Source: an uncultured Treponema sp.
GTDB taxonomy: Bacteria > Spirochaetota > Spirochaetia > Treponematales > Treponemataceae
Reading direction: 5' to 3'
Assembly (NCBI GenBank): GCA_937885175.1
Contig: CAKZZO010000034.1
Span: forward strand, 1 to 33,167
DNA: 33,167 nt
The notes beneath the pieces are model-generated. The model worked only from the letters and a program-made list of their open reading frames with translations, was not told the origin of the DNA and ran no database searches. Shown in pieces: positions 14,801 to 23,196 of the stretch. The translations under genes were made by a program, and so were the position numbers. Position 1 is the stretch's first letter. Each line of letters starts with the position of its first letter.

Positions 14801-15778
14801 GTCCAGAAGATAACTTACCAGCAGTACGCCAAGACCGCCCAAAATCATCAGGAAGCAGAGAATCTGACCCGTGGAGATATTGAGCAATGAGGTGTTCAGA
14901 TAAATCGGTGCATTGGAATCCCTGGCGATGCGGTAACCGATGTCTGCGTCAGGCTCGCGGAAGTATTCGATAAAAAAGCGCACGATGCCGTACCCCAGGG
15001 TGTAGAGACCTCCAGAGAATCCGTCAAAGGGCTTTTTTTTGTGCAAAATCCAGATGATGCTAAAGAGCACAATACCTTCAAAAAAAGCCTCATACAACTG
15101 GCTGGGATGACGGGGCAAATTAATCAGTCCACCTGCGGCAATATCCATGCCGCATTTTTCTGCAAATTCACGCACCCAGCTAATCGAAAGTGAAAAGCGT
15201 TCTGCACCGGGAAATACCATGCCCCAGGAAACCGTAGTAATTCTTCCATACAATTCCCCGTTCATAAAATTGCCGAGGCGACCAAAGGTATAGCCCAGGG
15301 GAATTGCCGTGCACATTGCGTCAATCCATTTCATGTAGGGACGCTTGTTCCGCCAGCACCAGAAAATCATGCCCAAAAGCCCGCCGATAAAGCCACCGTG
15401 GTAACTCATGCCTGCAAGCCCGGTAAAGCGTCCGCTTTTGTCAAAAGGCCAGAAGATGAGCCAGGGATGAGTCCAGTAATTGATTGAGTGGGAATTAGCG
15501 GGGTCATACTGATTGTAGACCAGCGTAGAAAAAATACGCGCGCCCAAAAGAAGTCCGATGATGCCCGTGGCGATAAAGCCAAACACATCGTCCTCGCTTG
15601 CCTTGCGGTCAAGGCTGTCCAGCGCGCCTTCTTTGAGCAGTTGTTTTAGGATAAAAAATGCCGTGGCAAAGGCACAGATGTACATAAGCCCGTACCAGCG
15701 GACAAGTCCCAGCACCGGAACATTGGGAAAAATCTCCGGATGAATCCATGAAGGATAATTGATATATAACAGATTCAT
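14777..15778 (-). CDS. lgt: Prolipoprotein diacylglyceryl transferase
   Basis: This 333-residue, seven-TM-type inner-membrane enzyme transfers diacylglycerol from phosphatidylglycerol to the lipobox Cys of prolipoproteins, such as the poly-G lipoproteins and PotD of this window. Family signatures are present: RWYGLMY near the N-terminus, GMSYHGGFIGG, the Lgt signature GRLGNFMNGELYGR and RHPSQLYEA, and a C-terminal FFIEYFREPD. It follows the MinD-like gene after 3 bp with AAGGTG as ribosome site, so both are co-transcribed. It is somewhat longer than typical Lgt because of inserts between the TM segments. Confidence 0.95.
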   Translation of the reverse strand: MNLLYINYPSWIHPEIFPNVPVLGLVRWYGLMYICAFATAFFILKQLLKEGALDSLDRKASEDDVFGFIATGIIGLLLGARIFSTLVYNQYDPANSHSINYWTHPWLIFWPFDKSGRFTGLAGMSYHGGFIGGLLGMIFWCWRNKRPYMKWIDAMCTAIPLGYTFGRLGNFMNGELYGRITTVSWGMVFPGAERFSLSISWVREFAEKCGMDIAAGGLINLPRHPSQLYEAFFEGIVLFSIIWILHKKKPFDGFSGGLYTLGYGIVRFFIEYFREPDADIGYRIARDSNAPIYLNTSLLNISTGQILCFLMILGGLGVLLVSYLLDKKKKAVQ

Positions 15779-15781
15779 GTC

Positions 15782-16918
15782 TTACACCTTAAAGCCCTGA
15801 TTTGCGGCCTTAACGATTTTTGATTTTAAGAGCACATTTTCATTGCGCAACTGATTCAGCTCAAACTGCTGCGTCTTGATGATTTCCGCAAGTTCACCAG
15901 TAGAAAGCGCGCCCGTTCCGATTAAGTCTTCCACATAGGACATCTTTGCGCTAAAGTCATCCGTTGCCTCTTCCTGAGCAATCTCAAAGGAAGTGTCCGT
16001 TGCAGCGGCAAAATCAGTAAATGCCACCGTCTCACTCTGGAGGATTTTTTCTGCAATACGGAAAATCGCCTGAGAAAGCACGGAATTGGGCTTGTAGGAA
16101 ATGACTGGAAGCCGTGAGGAAAGAGCCCTGTCCTGCAGGGAGTCGCGGTACATAACGCCCAAATGCTCCACGTCCAGGCCAAGATACTGCTGGCAGGAAC
16201 GACGGATTTTTAACGCCTTATCCGCATCCTTGGGGTCATCAATCATATTCAGCACCAGACGGGGATGGAACTGGGAAAGACGTTCCTTAAAGACCGCCGT
16301 ATTTTTGGGGTCAATTTCGTCCAGCGTTTCAATCAACTTGGGAATGTATAATTTTTTGAGCGAGGCGGCATCCGTCTTGAGCTTTTCAAGATACTGGGCT
16401 GCCTTGCTGGCCTTTTTGAATGAGGCGCTCATCAGGCGGAAGACAGCATTTTTTAGAAAGAGATAGCCGTTCAGCGTTGCCGTAACCGTGGGGGCCGTTA
16501 CAATAATTCCCTGGGGAGAAAGCAGGAAGAGGTCAAGAATGGTCAAGTGCGTGCCTGCACCCAAATCAAGAATCAGATAGTCCGCATCCAAGGACTGAAA
16601 TTTCTTGATGAGCGTATTCTTCTGAAAAATCTTGAGGGAACTCAGCCCCGGAACTTCGGAGTCACCCGCAATAAAGCGCAGGTTCTCGTATTCCGTATCT
16701 GCGATGATGTCTTCAAATTTATTCTCACCGGTAATAAAAGTGCCGATACCCGCCTTTGGGGAAGACTGACCGAGTACAAGATGGAGGTTTGAGGCACCCA
16801 AATCCAAATCCGCAAGGATTACTTTTTTTCCTGCCTGGCCGAGTGCAATGGAAAGATTTGCGGACAAAAGACTTTTGCCGACCCCACCCTTTCCGCTAGC
16901 AATAGGAATTATCTGCAT
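15782..16918 (-). CDS. MinD/ParA-family ATPase
   Basis: This 378-residue deviant-Walker P-loop ATPase has the A motif SGKGGVGKS at about 8-16, the switch-like DLDLGASNLHLVLG at about 38-51, and the B-type motif YLILDLGAGTH. The C-terminal third carries a helical tail (TQQFELNQLRNENVLLKSKIVKAANQG), which may bind a partner or membrane. The closest relatives by appearance are MinD/FlhG-like ATPases of spirochaetes and deltaproteobacteria. No flagellar or minCE gene is adjacent, so the process it positions is unknown. It is the first gene of an operon with lgt. The ATG is 6 nt downstream of a TATAAT box and has no Shine-Dalgarno, which suggests a leaderless message. Confidence 0.8.
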   Translation of the reverse strand: MQIIPIASGKGGVGKSLLSANLSIALGQAGKKVILADLDLGASNLHLVLGQSSPKAGIGTFITGENKFEDIIADTEYENLRFIAGDSEVPGLSSLKIFQKNTLIKKFQSLDADYLILDLGAGTHLTILDLFLLSPQGIIVTAPTVTATLNGYLFLKNAVFRLMSASFKKASKAAQYLEKLKTDAASLKKLYIPKLIETLDEIDPKNTAVFKERLSQFHPRLVLNMIDDPKDADKALKIRRSCQQYLGLDVEHLGVMYRDSLQDRALSSRLPVISYKPNSVLSQAIFRIAEKILQSETVAFTDFAAATDTSFEIAQEEATDDFSAKMSYVEDLIGTGALSTGELAEIIKTQQFELNQLRNENVLLKSKIVKAANQGFKV

Positions 16919-16924
16919 AGCGAT

Positions 16925-16954
16925 ATTATAGCACAGATTTATTTTTCTTTACAA
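16925..16954 (-). promoter_or_regulatory. minD-like/lgt promoter, leaderless geometry
   Basis: On the minus strand, TTGTAA (16949-16954), an 18-bp spacer and a perfect TATAAT (16925-16930). Only 6 nt separate the -10 from the ATG at 16918. The -35 shares bases with the -35 of the divergent mrp promoter. Confidence 0.6.
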
Positions 16955-16976
16955 CCTCGGATTTATTCAGTATCTT
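16948..16976 (+). promoter_or_regulatory. mrp operon promoter
   Basis: TTTACA (16948-16953), a 17-bp spacer and TATCTT (16971-16976). Its -35 overlaps that of the divergent minD-like promoter by five bases. Confidence 0.6.
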
Positions 16977-16995
16977 TAAAATGAGGTATTTTGAT

Positions 16996-17823
16996 ATGGC
17001 AAGTGACGAAAATTGTACACACAACTGCTCTACATGCGGTTCAAACTGCAAGTCAAAGGATTTGCGCGCTCAGTTACGGAAAGGCAGCTGCGTTAAAAAA
17101 GTTATCGGTATTGTAAGCGGCAAAGGCGGCGTAGGAAAATCACTGGTCACCTCATTGCTGGCAGCAAAACTCAGCAAACTGGGACACAAAACAGCAATCA
17201 TGGATGCCGACATCACCGGCCCTTCCATTCCTACGGCATTCGGCGTGGAGACGGAAAAAGCCATGGGCGATAAAAGCGGCGCAATCTACCCGGTGCTTTC
17301 AGAGGGTGGCATTCAGCTGATGAGCATGAACTTTTTGCTGGAGCACGAAACAGATCCCGTCATCTGGCGCGGGCCGGTCATTGCGGGAGCGGTCAAGCAG
17401 TTCTGGACGGACGTTGTTTGGAAGGACGTTGACTTTATGTTTGTGGACATACCTCCGGGAACAGGTGACGTTCCCCTGACTGTTTTTCAGTCTCTCCCGG
17501 TAGACGGCATTATCGTAGTTTCCAGCCCCCAGCAGCTTGTCCGCGTCATTGTGGAAAAAGCCGTAAAAATGGCGGAAGCCATGAAGATTCCCATTGTCGG
17601 TCTCATTGAAAACATGAGTTACATCAAGTGTCCTGACTGCGGAAAAGACATTCACCTCTTTGGCGAAAGCAACATCAACGGCATTGCAAAAGACTACGGA
17701 CTCCCGGTTCTCGCCCGCATTCCCATGAGCGAAGGATTTTCCCGCGCGGTAGACGAAGGCGAGATAGAAAAACTGGATGCAGAATACCTTGATGCCGCCG
17801 CGGCTCTGATTGAAAAGCTATAA
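16996..17823 (+). CDS. mrp: Mrp/ApbC/NBP35-family iron-sulfur carrier ATPase
   Basis: From the ATG at 16996 (MASDENCTHNCSTCGSNCKSKDL) the protein is 275 residues. It begins with a four-Cys NBP35-like cluster, then the deviant Walker A SGKGGVGKS (about 44-52), MDADITGPSIP, and FVDIPPGTGDVPLT. Near the C-terminus KCPDCGK gives the CxxC that binds the bridging Fe-S cluster in Mrp/ApbC dimers. These proteins assemble or carry 4Fe-4S clusters to target proteins. TGAGG lies 9 nt before this ATG; an ATG at 16981 lies at or before the expected transcription start, so I reject it. It heads an operon with a Cys-rich C_GCAxxG_C_C protein and a Dus enzyme. Confidence 0.92.
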   Translation: MASDENCTHNCSTCGSNCKSKDLRAQLRKGSCVKKVIGIVSGKGGVGKSLVTSLLAAKLSKLGHKTAIMDADITGPSIPTAFGVETEKAMGDKSGAIYPVLSEGGIQLMSMNFLLEHETDPVIWRGPVIAGAVKQFWTDVVWKDVDFMFVDIPPGTGDVPLTVFQSLPVDGIIVVSSPQQLVRVIVEKAVKMAEAMKIPIVGLIENMSYIKCPDCGKDIHLFGESNINGIAKDYGLPVLARIPMSEGFSRAVDEGEIEKLDAEYLDAAAALIEKL

Positions 17824-17849
17824 AGCAGCACGACAGGAAGGGAATTGCC

Positions 17850-18356
17850 ATGATAAGCCCAGAAGAAGCCCGTACACGGGCACGACAGAATTTTCTCGAC
17901 GGATACGCCTGTGCCCCGGCAGTAGCGGCGGTCTTTGCGGAAGAATTGGGCTATGACCGCGACATGATTCTGCGCATTACGCAAGCCTTTGGAGCCGGCA
18001 TATGCAGGATGAGGGAAGTATGCGGCACCGTAAGCGGCATGATGACTGCCCTGGGCATGTGCATGGGAAGCGCGGATGGCAGCAAGGAAAGCAAGGATGC
18101 CATCTACAAAGAAGGGCAAAAACTCGCCGCCCGCTTTCGGGAAAGAAACGGCTCCATCATCTGTCGCGAACTTTTGGGATTGGTGCCCATGGGTCAGAGC
18201 GAAGAAGCCCTAAAGGCGGGAAAAGCCATAGAACACAAGGCTGATTCCCCAGTATCACAGGCACGCACGGCAGACTACTACAAAAAACGCCCCTGCCCCG
18301 ATTTGTGCGGAGAAGCCGCCGCGATTTTTGCCCAGTGGCTGGCAGAACGCAAGTGA
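17850..18356 (+). CDS. C_GCAxxG_C_C family redox-type protein
   Basis: This 168-residue protein carries the spaced cysteine pattern that names the family: a GYACAPAV segment near residue 18-25, GAGICRMREVCGTVSG near 48-63, ICRELLG near 107, and a C-terminal CPDLC. The family is small, Cys-rich and thought to be redox-related, but no reaction is established. It follows mrp by 26 bp with AGGAAGGGA as ribosome site and directly abuts the next gene (its stop at 18354-18356 touches the dus ATG). Co-transcription with an Fe-S carrier suggests that it may hold an Fe-S cluster; that is inference. Confidence 0.8.
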   Translation: MISPEEARTRARQNFLDGYACAPAVAAVFAEELGYDRDMILRITQAFGAGICRMREVCGTVSGMMTALGMCMGSADGSKESKDAIYKEGQKLAARFRERNGSIICRELLGLVPMGQSEEALKAGKAIEHKADSPVSQARTADYYKKRPCPDLCGEAAAIFAQWLAERK

Positions 18357-19358
18357 ATGGCAAGACAGGCAATGAACAGCAAGAACATAAAACTCATCCT
18401 GGCTCCAATGGCCACCTTGTCCCATGAGGCTTTCAGGCGATGCGTGGCGCGCTTTGGAGGCTGTGACGAATATTTTACCGAAATGATAAACGCCTCTTCC
18501 CTCCTGAACATGGGTCCTTGGGAAAAATTCTATCTGATGAGCGGGCCAGAACCAGAGAAAATCGTATGGCAAGTGACGGGCAACAAGGCAGATGCAATGG
18601 CAGAAGCGGCGGCATTTTTGGCAGAACGGGAAGGCAGGGGCATAGACCTAAACATGGGCTGCTCAGCACCCCAGATTGCAAACACAGGAGCCGGCATCTC
18701 CTGGATGACAAAACCCATTGCGGAAACACGGGCGATGGTGCAGGGCGTAAAAAGCGCAATTGCAAACGCAGCCAAAGACGGAATGACAGAAAAGCGGCTT
18801 TCCGTAAAGCTCAGGCTGGGTGCAGAAGATTTTACTGACCAAGGATTTTTTTCCTTTTGTGACATGCTCGTTGACGAAGGCGTGGAACTTCTTACGCTGC
18901 ACCCCCGCACTAAAAAAGAAAAATACCGACAAAAGCCCCGTTACCAGTACGTAGAAGCCCTTGCACAAAAATACAGCGGACGTATCCCTGTCTACCTGAA
19001 CGGAGCAGTATGCGACAAGACCACATACGATGGTGCGATGCAGGTCTCTCCCCATGCAAGCGGCGTTATGATAGCCAGAGCAGCCGCACAAAAGCCCTGG
19101 CTGTTCGCCGAAATTCGTGGCAGAAAAGAAAAAATCGACTGCGAGCAAGCTGCCCTGCACTTCATCGACGACCTGGAAGCGTGCCAGCCACCAGAATTCT
19201 ACAAGACGCGACTCCAGCGATTTTTTGCCTACTACTGCGACAATTTTTCTTTTGGCCACTGGTTCAAGACCCAGATGCTCAACGCCACCAGTCCCGACCA
19301 GAGCCGCGAGCGTGTACGGGAATACTTTGCAAAATGCCCTGAAGACCGCATGAGATAA
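18357..19358 (+). CDS. dus: tRNA-dihydrouridine synthase family protein
   Basis: This 333-residue FMN-binding TIM-barrel protein starts ILAPMATLSHEAFRR (family: LAPM.G.TD..FR). It has DLNMGCSAPQI with the catalytic Cys of the N.GCP motif (Pro replaced by Ser-Ala-Pro), SVKLRLG (family K.R.G), LLTLHPRTKKEKY (family HGRT), YLNGAVCDK (family NGDI) and SGVMIARAA (family G.MIGRG). It reduces uridines in tRNA using NADPH. Several motifs are more divergent than in DusB, so the position specificity is unclear. An ATG at 18372 is a shorter alternative start. It is the third gene of the mrp operon. Confidence 0.85.
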   Translation: MARQAMNSKNIKLILAPMATLSHEAFRRCVARFGGCDEYFTEMINASSLLNMGPWEKFYLMSGPEPEKIVWQVTGNKADAMAEAAAFLAEREGRGIDLNMGCSAPQIANTGAGISWMTKPIAETRAMVQGVKSAIANAAKDGMTEKRLSVKLRLGAEDFTDQGFFSFCDMLVDEGVELLTLHPRTKKEKYRQKPRYQYVEALAQKYSGRIPVYLNGAVCDKTTYDGAMQVSPHASGVMIARAAAQKPWLFAEIRGRKEKIDCEQAALHFIDDLEACQPPEFYKTRLQRFFAYYCDNFSFGHWFKTQMLNATSPDQSRERVREYFAKCPEDRMR

Positions 19359-19365
19359 GGCTGCA

Positions 19366-19394
19366 TTGTTTTTTTACAACAGCAATGCTATACT
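19366..19394 (+). promoter_or_regulatory. Promoter of the CYTH-DUF975-sppA operon
   Basis: TTGTTT (19366-19371), a 17-bp spacer and TATACT (19389-19394) begin 7 bp after the dus stop codon. Confidence 0.65.
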
Positions 19395-19415
19395 GAGATG
19401 GAGAGACGGCAAGAG

Positions 19416-19985
19416 ATGTACGAAATTGAACTGAAAGCCCATGTAGATGACCGAGACGCAACGATTGCAAAAATCAACACTTTTGCCACTTTTTGCGGCA
19501 AGGTAGAAAAAAGCGACACCTACTACAAGCTCCTTCAGCATGACCACAAAATCAGTACGCGCATCCGTAGCGAAAAAAGCAATTCCGGCACAAAAATCCT
19601 GCTCACCTACAAGCGCAAGGAAGTCCGCACTGACGCAAGCGGCACAAAGGTTGAAGTAAACGACGAAAAGGAATGTGAGATTTCCGCCGCCGAACCGCTC
19701 GAAGCCCTGCTTTCGGACATTGGCTTTACGCTTTCCCTCAAAAAGGAAAAGTCCGTGCTGGGCTGGATTTACAAGGACGCTCATCTGGAACTTTGCACGG
19801 TGCCGCCACTGGGAGATTTTCTGGAAATAGAAATCATCTCCCCTGCAAACGACAGCCAAACCCTAGAGACCTGTCAGCAGGAATTGCAGGACATACTGGC
19901 AAAGTCTGGAATTACAAAAGATAAAATAGAAGAACGCTACTACAGCGACATGTTGCGGCAAGCAAATGCCGCCAAGGCTTTATAA
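19416..19985 (+). CDS. CYTH-domain protein (triphosphate tunnel metalloenzyme family)
   Basis: From the ATG at 19416 (MYEIELKAHV) the protein is 189 residues. The opening EIELK is the ExExK motif of CYTH proteins; it continues with TRIRSEKS, LLTYKRK (tunnel Arg/Lys residues), HLELCTVPPLGDFLEIEI (acidic strand pair) and a C-terminal YYSDML. These line the triphosphate tunnel of class IV adenylyl cyclases and thiamin or inorganic triphosphatases. Which activity applies cannot be read from sequence. An ATG at 19398 is only 3 nt after the -10 box and is unlikely to be in the transcript. The stop codon overlaps the Shine-Dalgarno of the next gene. Confidence 0.82.
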   Translation: MYEIELKAHVDDRDATIAKINTFATFCGKVEKSDTYYKLLQHDHKISTRIRSEKSNSGTKILLTYKRKEVRTDASGTKVEVNDEKECEISAAEPLEALLSDIGFTLSLKKEKSVLGWIYKDAHLELCTVPPLGDFLEIEIISPANDSQTLETCQQELQDILAKSGITKDKIEERYYSDMLRQANAAKAL

Positions 19986-19997
19986 GGAGGCGTGATA

Positions 19998-20675
19998 ATG
20001 TTCGACAGAATCACTTACAAAAAGGCAGCACGAAAGCAACTGAAAGGCAGATGGGGACTTCCAATCCTGCTTCTTGTAATTTCCTGCGTGATAACCTCAA
20101 TGATTGCCATGCCCGGCAGCGTACTCGATGACGCGGCATTTTTAACTGGCGCAGAATACATGGCATACAGTACCCTTTCGCTCATTTCCCTCTGTGTGCA
20201 GGGCATTCTGACTCTTGCCATTTCCTACGTATATCTGCGCATGATGCACACGACGGAAAAACTTCCTTTTGACACATTCTTGACAGGGTTGGAACGCTGG
20301 CTTTCTGGTGCGCTGGGCATACTCTGGTACACCCTCTGGGTTTTCCTCTGGTCACTGCTCTTTATCATTCCCGGCATCATCAAGTCCATTTCCTATTCGC
20401 AGATGTTTTTTATCCTTGCGGAAAATCCAAAAATCGGCGTGCGTCGGGCAATGCAAATCAGCAAGGTCATCACCCAGGGGCATAAAGCAGACCTTTTTGT
20501 TATGGGATTAAGTTTCTTGGGCTGGGCGATACTCTGTCTGATTACTTTCGGAATCGGATTTTTATGGCTGCTCCCCTACATGCAAATGTCCTACGCAAAT
20601 GCTTATGCCGCGCTGAAAAACATGGCCTTTATGACCAATAAAATCACACCTGCAGACTTCGCACCTGCAAACTGA
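19998..20675 (+). CDS. DUF975-like integral membrane protein
   Basis: The protein is 225 residues from the ATG at 19998, which has AAGGAGG 7 nt upstream; the GTG at 19992 is too close to that site. The N-terminus ITYKKAARKQLKGRWG is typical of DUF975 proteins, followed by about four to six TM segments (near 20-40, 62-84, 103-128, 160-185). Between the TMs it has SYSQMFFILAENPKIGVRRAMQISKVITQGHKADLF, the amphipathic family segment. Function is unknown. It lies between CYTH and sppA-like genes in one operon. Confidence 0.75.
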   Translation: MFDRITYKKAARKQLKGRWGLPILLLVISCVITSMIAMPGSVLDDAAFLTGAEYMAYSTLSLISLCVQGILTLAISYVYLRMMHTTEKLPFDTFLTGLERWLSGALGILWYTLWVFLWSLLFIIPGIIKSISYSQMFFILAENPKIGVRRAMQISKVITQGHKADLFVMGLSFLGWAILCLITFGIGFLWLLPYMQMSYANAYAALKNMAFMTNKITPADFAPAN

Positions 20676-20688
20676 AAGAGGAAAAACT

Positions 20689-21696
20689 ATGGCTGAAAAG
20701 AAAACCGGACTTATCATTTTTATCGCTATCATCGCACTGGCTGTCATTCTGGCGGCAATTACCCTGCTGCGTCCAAGAACTGAACTTTCACGACCTTCTG
20801 CCACAAGCGGAATCAACATTGACTTGCCGGGATTTAAATTCTCCACAAAAAAATCCACAGGCAAACGATTCTTCAAGAATGACGGCTACATTGCAAAAAT
20901 TCATATCGACGGCATCATCACTGACGAAAGCAGAAACTACAATCAGGAATGGATTATGGACACCATTGCCGACTTAAAGGACGACAGCAAAAACGCAGGC
21001 ATCATCCTCTACCTGAACACTCCCGGTGGCGGTGTATACCAGTCTGACGAAGTATATCTTGCCCTGCTGGACTACAAAAAGACGACGGAACGCCCCGTAT
21101 ACGCATACATCACCCAGATGGCGGCAAGCGGCGGCTACTACATCGCCTGTGCAGCAGACAAAATCTACGGAAACCGCAACGGACTTACCGGTTCAATCGG
21201 CGTGATTTTTGGTCAAAGTGTGGACGCAAGTGAACTGCTGGGAAAAATCGGCATCAAAACCCGCACTTTTCACGCCGGCAGGAACAAGACCATGCTGAGT
21301 TACGATGAACCGCTCACGGAAGAGCAGGCAAAAATCATGCAGTCAATCGCAGATGAAGCCTATGCCCAGTTTACCGACATCGTGGCAGAAGGACGTAATA
21401 TGCCGATTGAAAAAGTGCGCACCCTGGCAGACGGACGCATTTACAGCTGCCTTCAGGCAAAAGATGCGGGTCTAATCGACGACGTGTGCTCTTTTGATGA
21501 CGCATTCAAGACAATGCTGGAAGATTCTGAACTTGACCCCGACATGGAAGCCGTAGATTACACCTACGAATACAACGACCGTTTTTCATCATTTTTTGGA
21601 AACCTGCTGACAAACGTAACCGGCTCAAAGGCACTGACCAGACAGTTTGAAAAGGCCAGTCTGACCTATCCTGCCTACTACTGCAACGAATTCTGA
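20689..21696 (+). CDS. sppA: Signal peptide peptidase SppA-type serine protease
   Basis: This 335-residue protein has an N-terminal TM anchor (about 7-29), then a single SppA/S49 protease domain: IHIDGIITDE, LYLNTPGGGVYQSDEV, and the nucleophile in MAASGGYYIA; GSIGVIFG follows. The general-base Lys is probably in AGRNKTM. Single-domain length matches the short form (SppA2-like), which works as an oligomer to degrade membrane-embedded signal peptides. AGAGGAAA precedes the ATG. Its 3' end overlaps the convergent recX gene by 19 bp. Confidence 0.92.
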   Translation: MAEKKTGLIIFIAIIALAVILAAITLLRPRTELSRPSATSGINIDLPGFKFSTKKSTGKRFFKNDGYIAKIHIDGIITDESRNYNQEWIMDTIADLKDDSKNAGIILYLNTPGGGVYQSDEVYLALLDYKKTTERPVYAYITQMAASGGYYIACAADKIYGNRNGLTGSIGVIFGQSVDASELLGKIGIKTRTFHAGRNKTMLSYDEPLTEEQAKIMQSIADEAYAQFTDIVAEGRNMPIEKVRTLADGRIYSCLQAKDAGLIDDVCSFDDAFKTMLEDSELDPDMEAVDYTYEYNDRFSSFFGNLLTNVTGSKALTRQFEKASLTYPAYYCNEF

Positions 21697-22280
21697 ATCA
21701 TGCGGTAGGAAAAACCACTGTCCAAAAGATACTTCATCAATTTGTCACCCGTGCGTCCTGCACGGGTTGCTTTTTCTACAGCCTTGCGGCACATGGCTTC
21801 TTCATCATGCTCGGCAAAAAATTCTTCCACGGCGGCTGTCGTAATTGAGCGGCTTATACCGCGGCGCAAAAGCTCACTGGTAAGGCGGCTCCGTCCCTGG
21901 CACTTGCTCACCGCATGAATTCTAAGCCATGAGGAAGCAAAGCGTTCATCACTCAAAAATTTTCTCTCTTCCAGATAGTCCAGGGCAAGGGAAAGCGGCT
22001 CCTTTGAAAAGCCTTTTTGCAGCATCTTGCGTTCCAAACCCGCCCTGCACTGCTCACAGCGCGCCAAAAGCCCTTCGCATTTCTTTTCAATTACAAAGGC
22101 TTCTCCAGCACGCAGGATATCTTCTGCCTCAGGCTCATCAAAAACCGCACCTTCGCCAAGCGCATGGGGAGAGACAGACTGCAAATAAGAGGTTCGCACA
22201 AAAAAAACAGGTCCTTCTGAGCTGGTGATTTCCACACAGTCCATACCGACCTGCTTTACTGAAACTACTGACAGTTTCAA
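21678..22280 (-). CDS. recX: RecX-family RecA regulator
   Basis: The protein is about 200 residues with three-helix RecX repeats. The central and C-terminal parts show the family pattern: ALDYLEERKFLSDERFASSWLRIHAVSKCQGRSRLTSELLRRGIS, and later KLMKYLLDSGFSYRMIQNSL. RecX binds RecA filaments and modulates recombination and the SOS response; recA is not in this window. I chose the TTG at 22280 because GGAG lies 5 nt upstream, whereas the in-frame GTG at 22295 has no ribosome site. It is 39 bp downstream of rpsI (24 bp from the GTG) with no terminator, so it is probably in the rplM-rpsI transcript. Confidence 0.8.
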   Translation of the reverse strand: MKLSVVSVKQVGMDCVEITSSEGPVFFVRTSYLQSVSPHALGEGAVFDEPEAEDILRAGEAFVIEKKCEGLLARCEQCRAGLERKMLQKGFSKEPLSLALDYLEERKFLSDERFASSWLRIHAVSKCQGRSRLTSELLRRGISRSITTAAVEEFFAEHDEEAMCRKAVEKATRAGRTGDKLMKYLLDSGFSYRMIQNSLQ

Positions 22281-22319
22281 AACATCTCCTGCCACGGAAA
22301 AAACCGCAGCATAAAAGGA

Positions 22320-22718
22320 CTAACGCTTGCTGAACTGGAAGCGGCGACGTGCACCACGCTGACCGTACTTCTTACGTTCAACCATGCGGCTGTCGCGTGT
22401 CAGATAACCGTTTGCCTTCAGAGAAGCGCGGCTGTCTGGGTCAATCTGCAGGAGTGCACGGCTTACACCATGCAGACACGCCGCAGCCTGTCCGTTCAAA
22501 CCACCGCCAACAACGTTGATAAGGATGTCGAACTTGTTTTCATTGTTGGTCACCAGGAGCGGGCGATGCACAGTGCGTACCTGCTCTTCTGAAGCAAAAT
22601 ACTCAGCGATATCCTTGCCGTTCACAACAATTTTTCCACTGCCGTCGCGCAAGAATACACGAGCAGTAGCGGTCTTTCTTCTTCCTGTTCCGATAGCAAT
22701 ATTCTTTATCGTAGCCAT
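22320..22718 (-). CDS. rpsI: 30S ribosomal protein S9
   Basis: This 132-residue protein begins IAIGTGRRKTATARVFL, the S9 signature, with GGGLNGQAAACLHGVSRALLQ in the middle and the invariant basic tail KKYGQRGARRRFQFSKR that reaches the P-site tRNA. The length is standard. It follows rplM by 16 bp, the conserved L13-S9 operon order. Confidence 0.98.
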   Translation of the reverse strand: MATIKNIAIGTGRRKTATARVFLRDGSGKIVVNGKDIAEYFASEEQVRTVHRPLLVTNNENKFDILINVVGGGLNGQAAACLHGVSRALLQIDPDSRASLKANGYLTRDSRMVERKKYGQRGARRRFQFSKR

Positions 22719-22734
22719 ACTTTTAAATCCTCAC

Positions 22735-23163
22735 TTACACTTCAAGCGGTTTGGGGTTCTGAGCTCCATGCGGATGCTCTGCGCCTGCATAAATCTTGAG
22801 ATTGCCGAGCATCTTGCGTCCGAGGCGGCCGTTCGGCAACATTCCGTTGATAGTAAGCTTGAGCGGGTCTGTAGGATGGCGTTCAATCAATTTCTTGAAA
22901 GAATACGTGCGCAGACCGCGTACAAATCCTGTGTAATGGCGATACAGATGGTCGTCTTCTTTGTTACCAGAAACAGCAACCTGAGCAGCGTTGATGATAA
23001 CAACGTAGTCACCCATTTCCTGATTCGGTGTGTAAGTAGCCTTGTTCTTTCCACGAAGAACTGAAGCAGCCTTTGCAGCAACGCGTCCGAGCGGTTTTCC
23101 TGCTGCGTCAATGATGTACCAGTCACGTTTCTGGTCTACATCGCGTACAAAAATGGTTTTCAT
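22735..23163 (-). CDS. rplM: 50S ribosomal protein L13
   Basis: This 142-residue protein has WYIIDAAGKPLGRVAAKAASVLRGK, GDYVVIINA, YRHYTGF and NGMLPNGRLGRKMLGNLKIYAG with the usual C-terminal HPHGAQNP.PLE; the length is standard. AAAGG precedes the ATG. It is the first gene of the rplM-rpsI operon. Confidence 0.98.
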   Translation of the reverse strand: MKTIFVRDVDQKRDWYIIDAAGKPLGRVAAKAASVLRGKNKATYTPNQEMGDYVVIINAAQVAVSGNKEDDHLYRHYTGFVRGLRTYSFKKLIERHPTDPLKLTINGMLPNGRLGRKMLGNLKIYAGAEHPHGAQNPKPLEV

Positions 23164-23196
23164 TGTATATACCTTTATCTAAAAAGTCTGTCCGCA

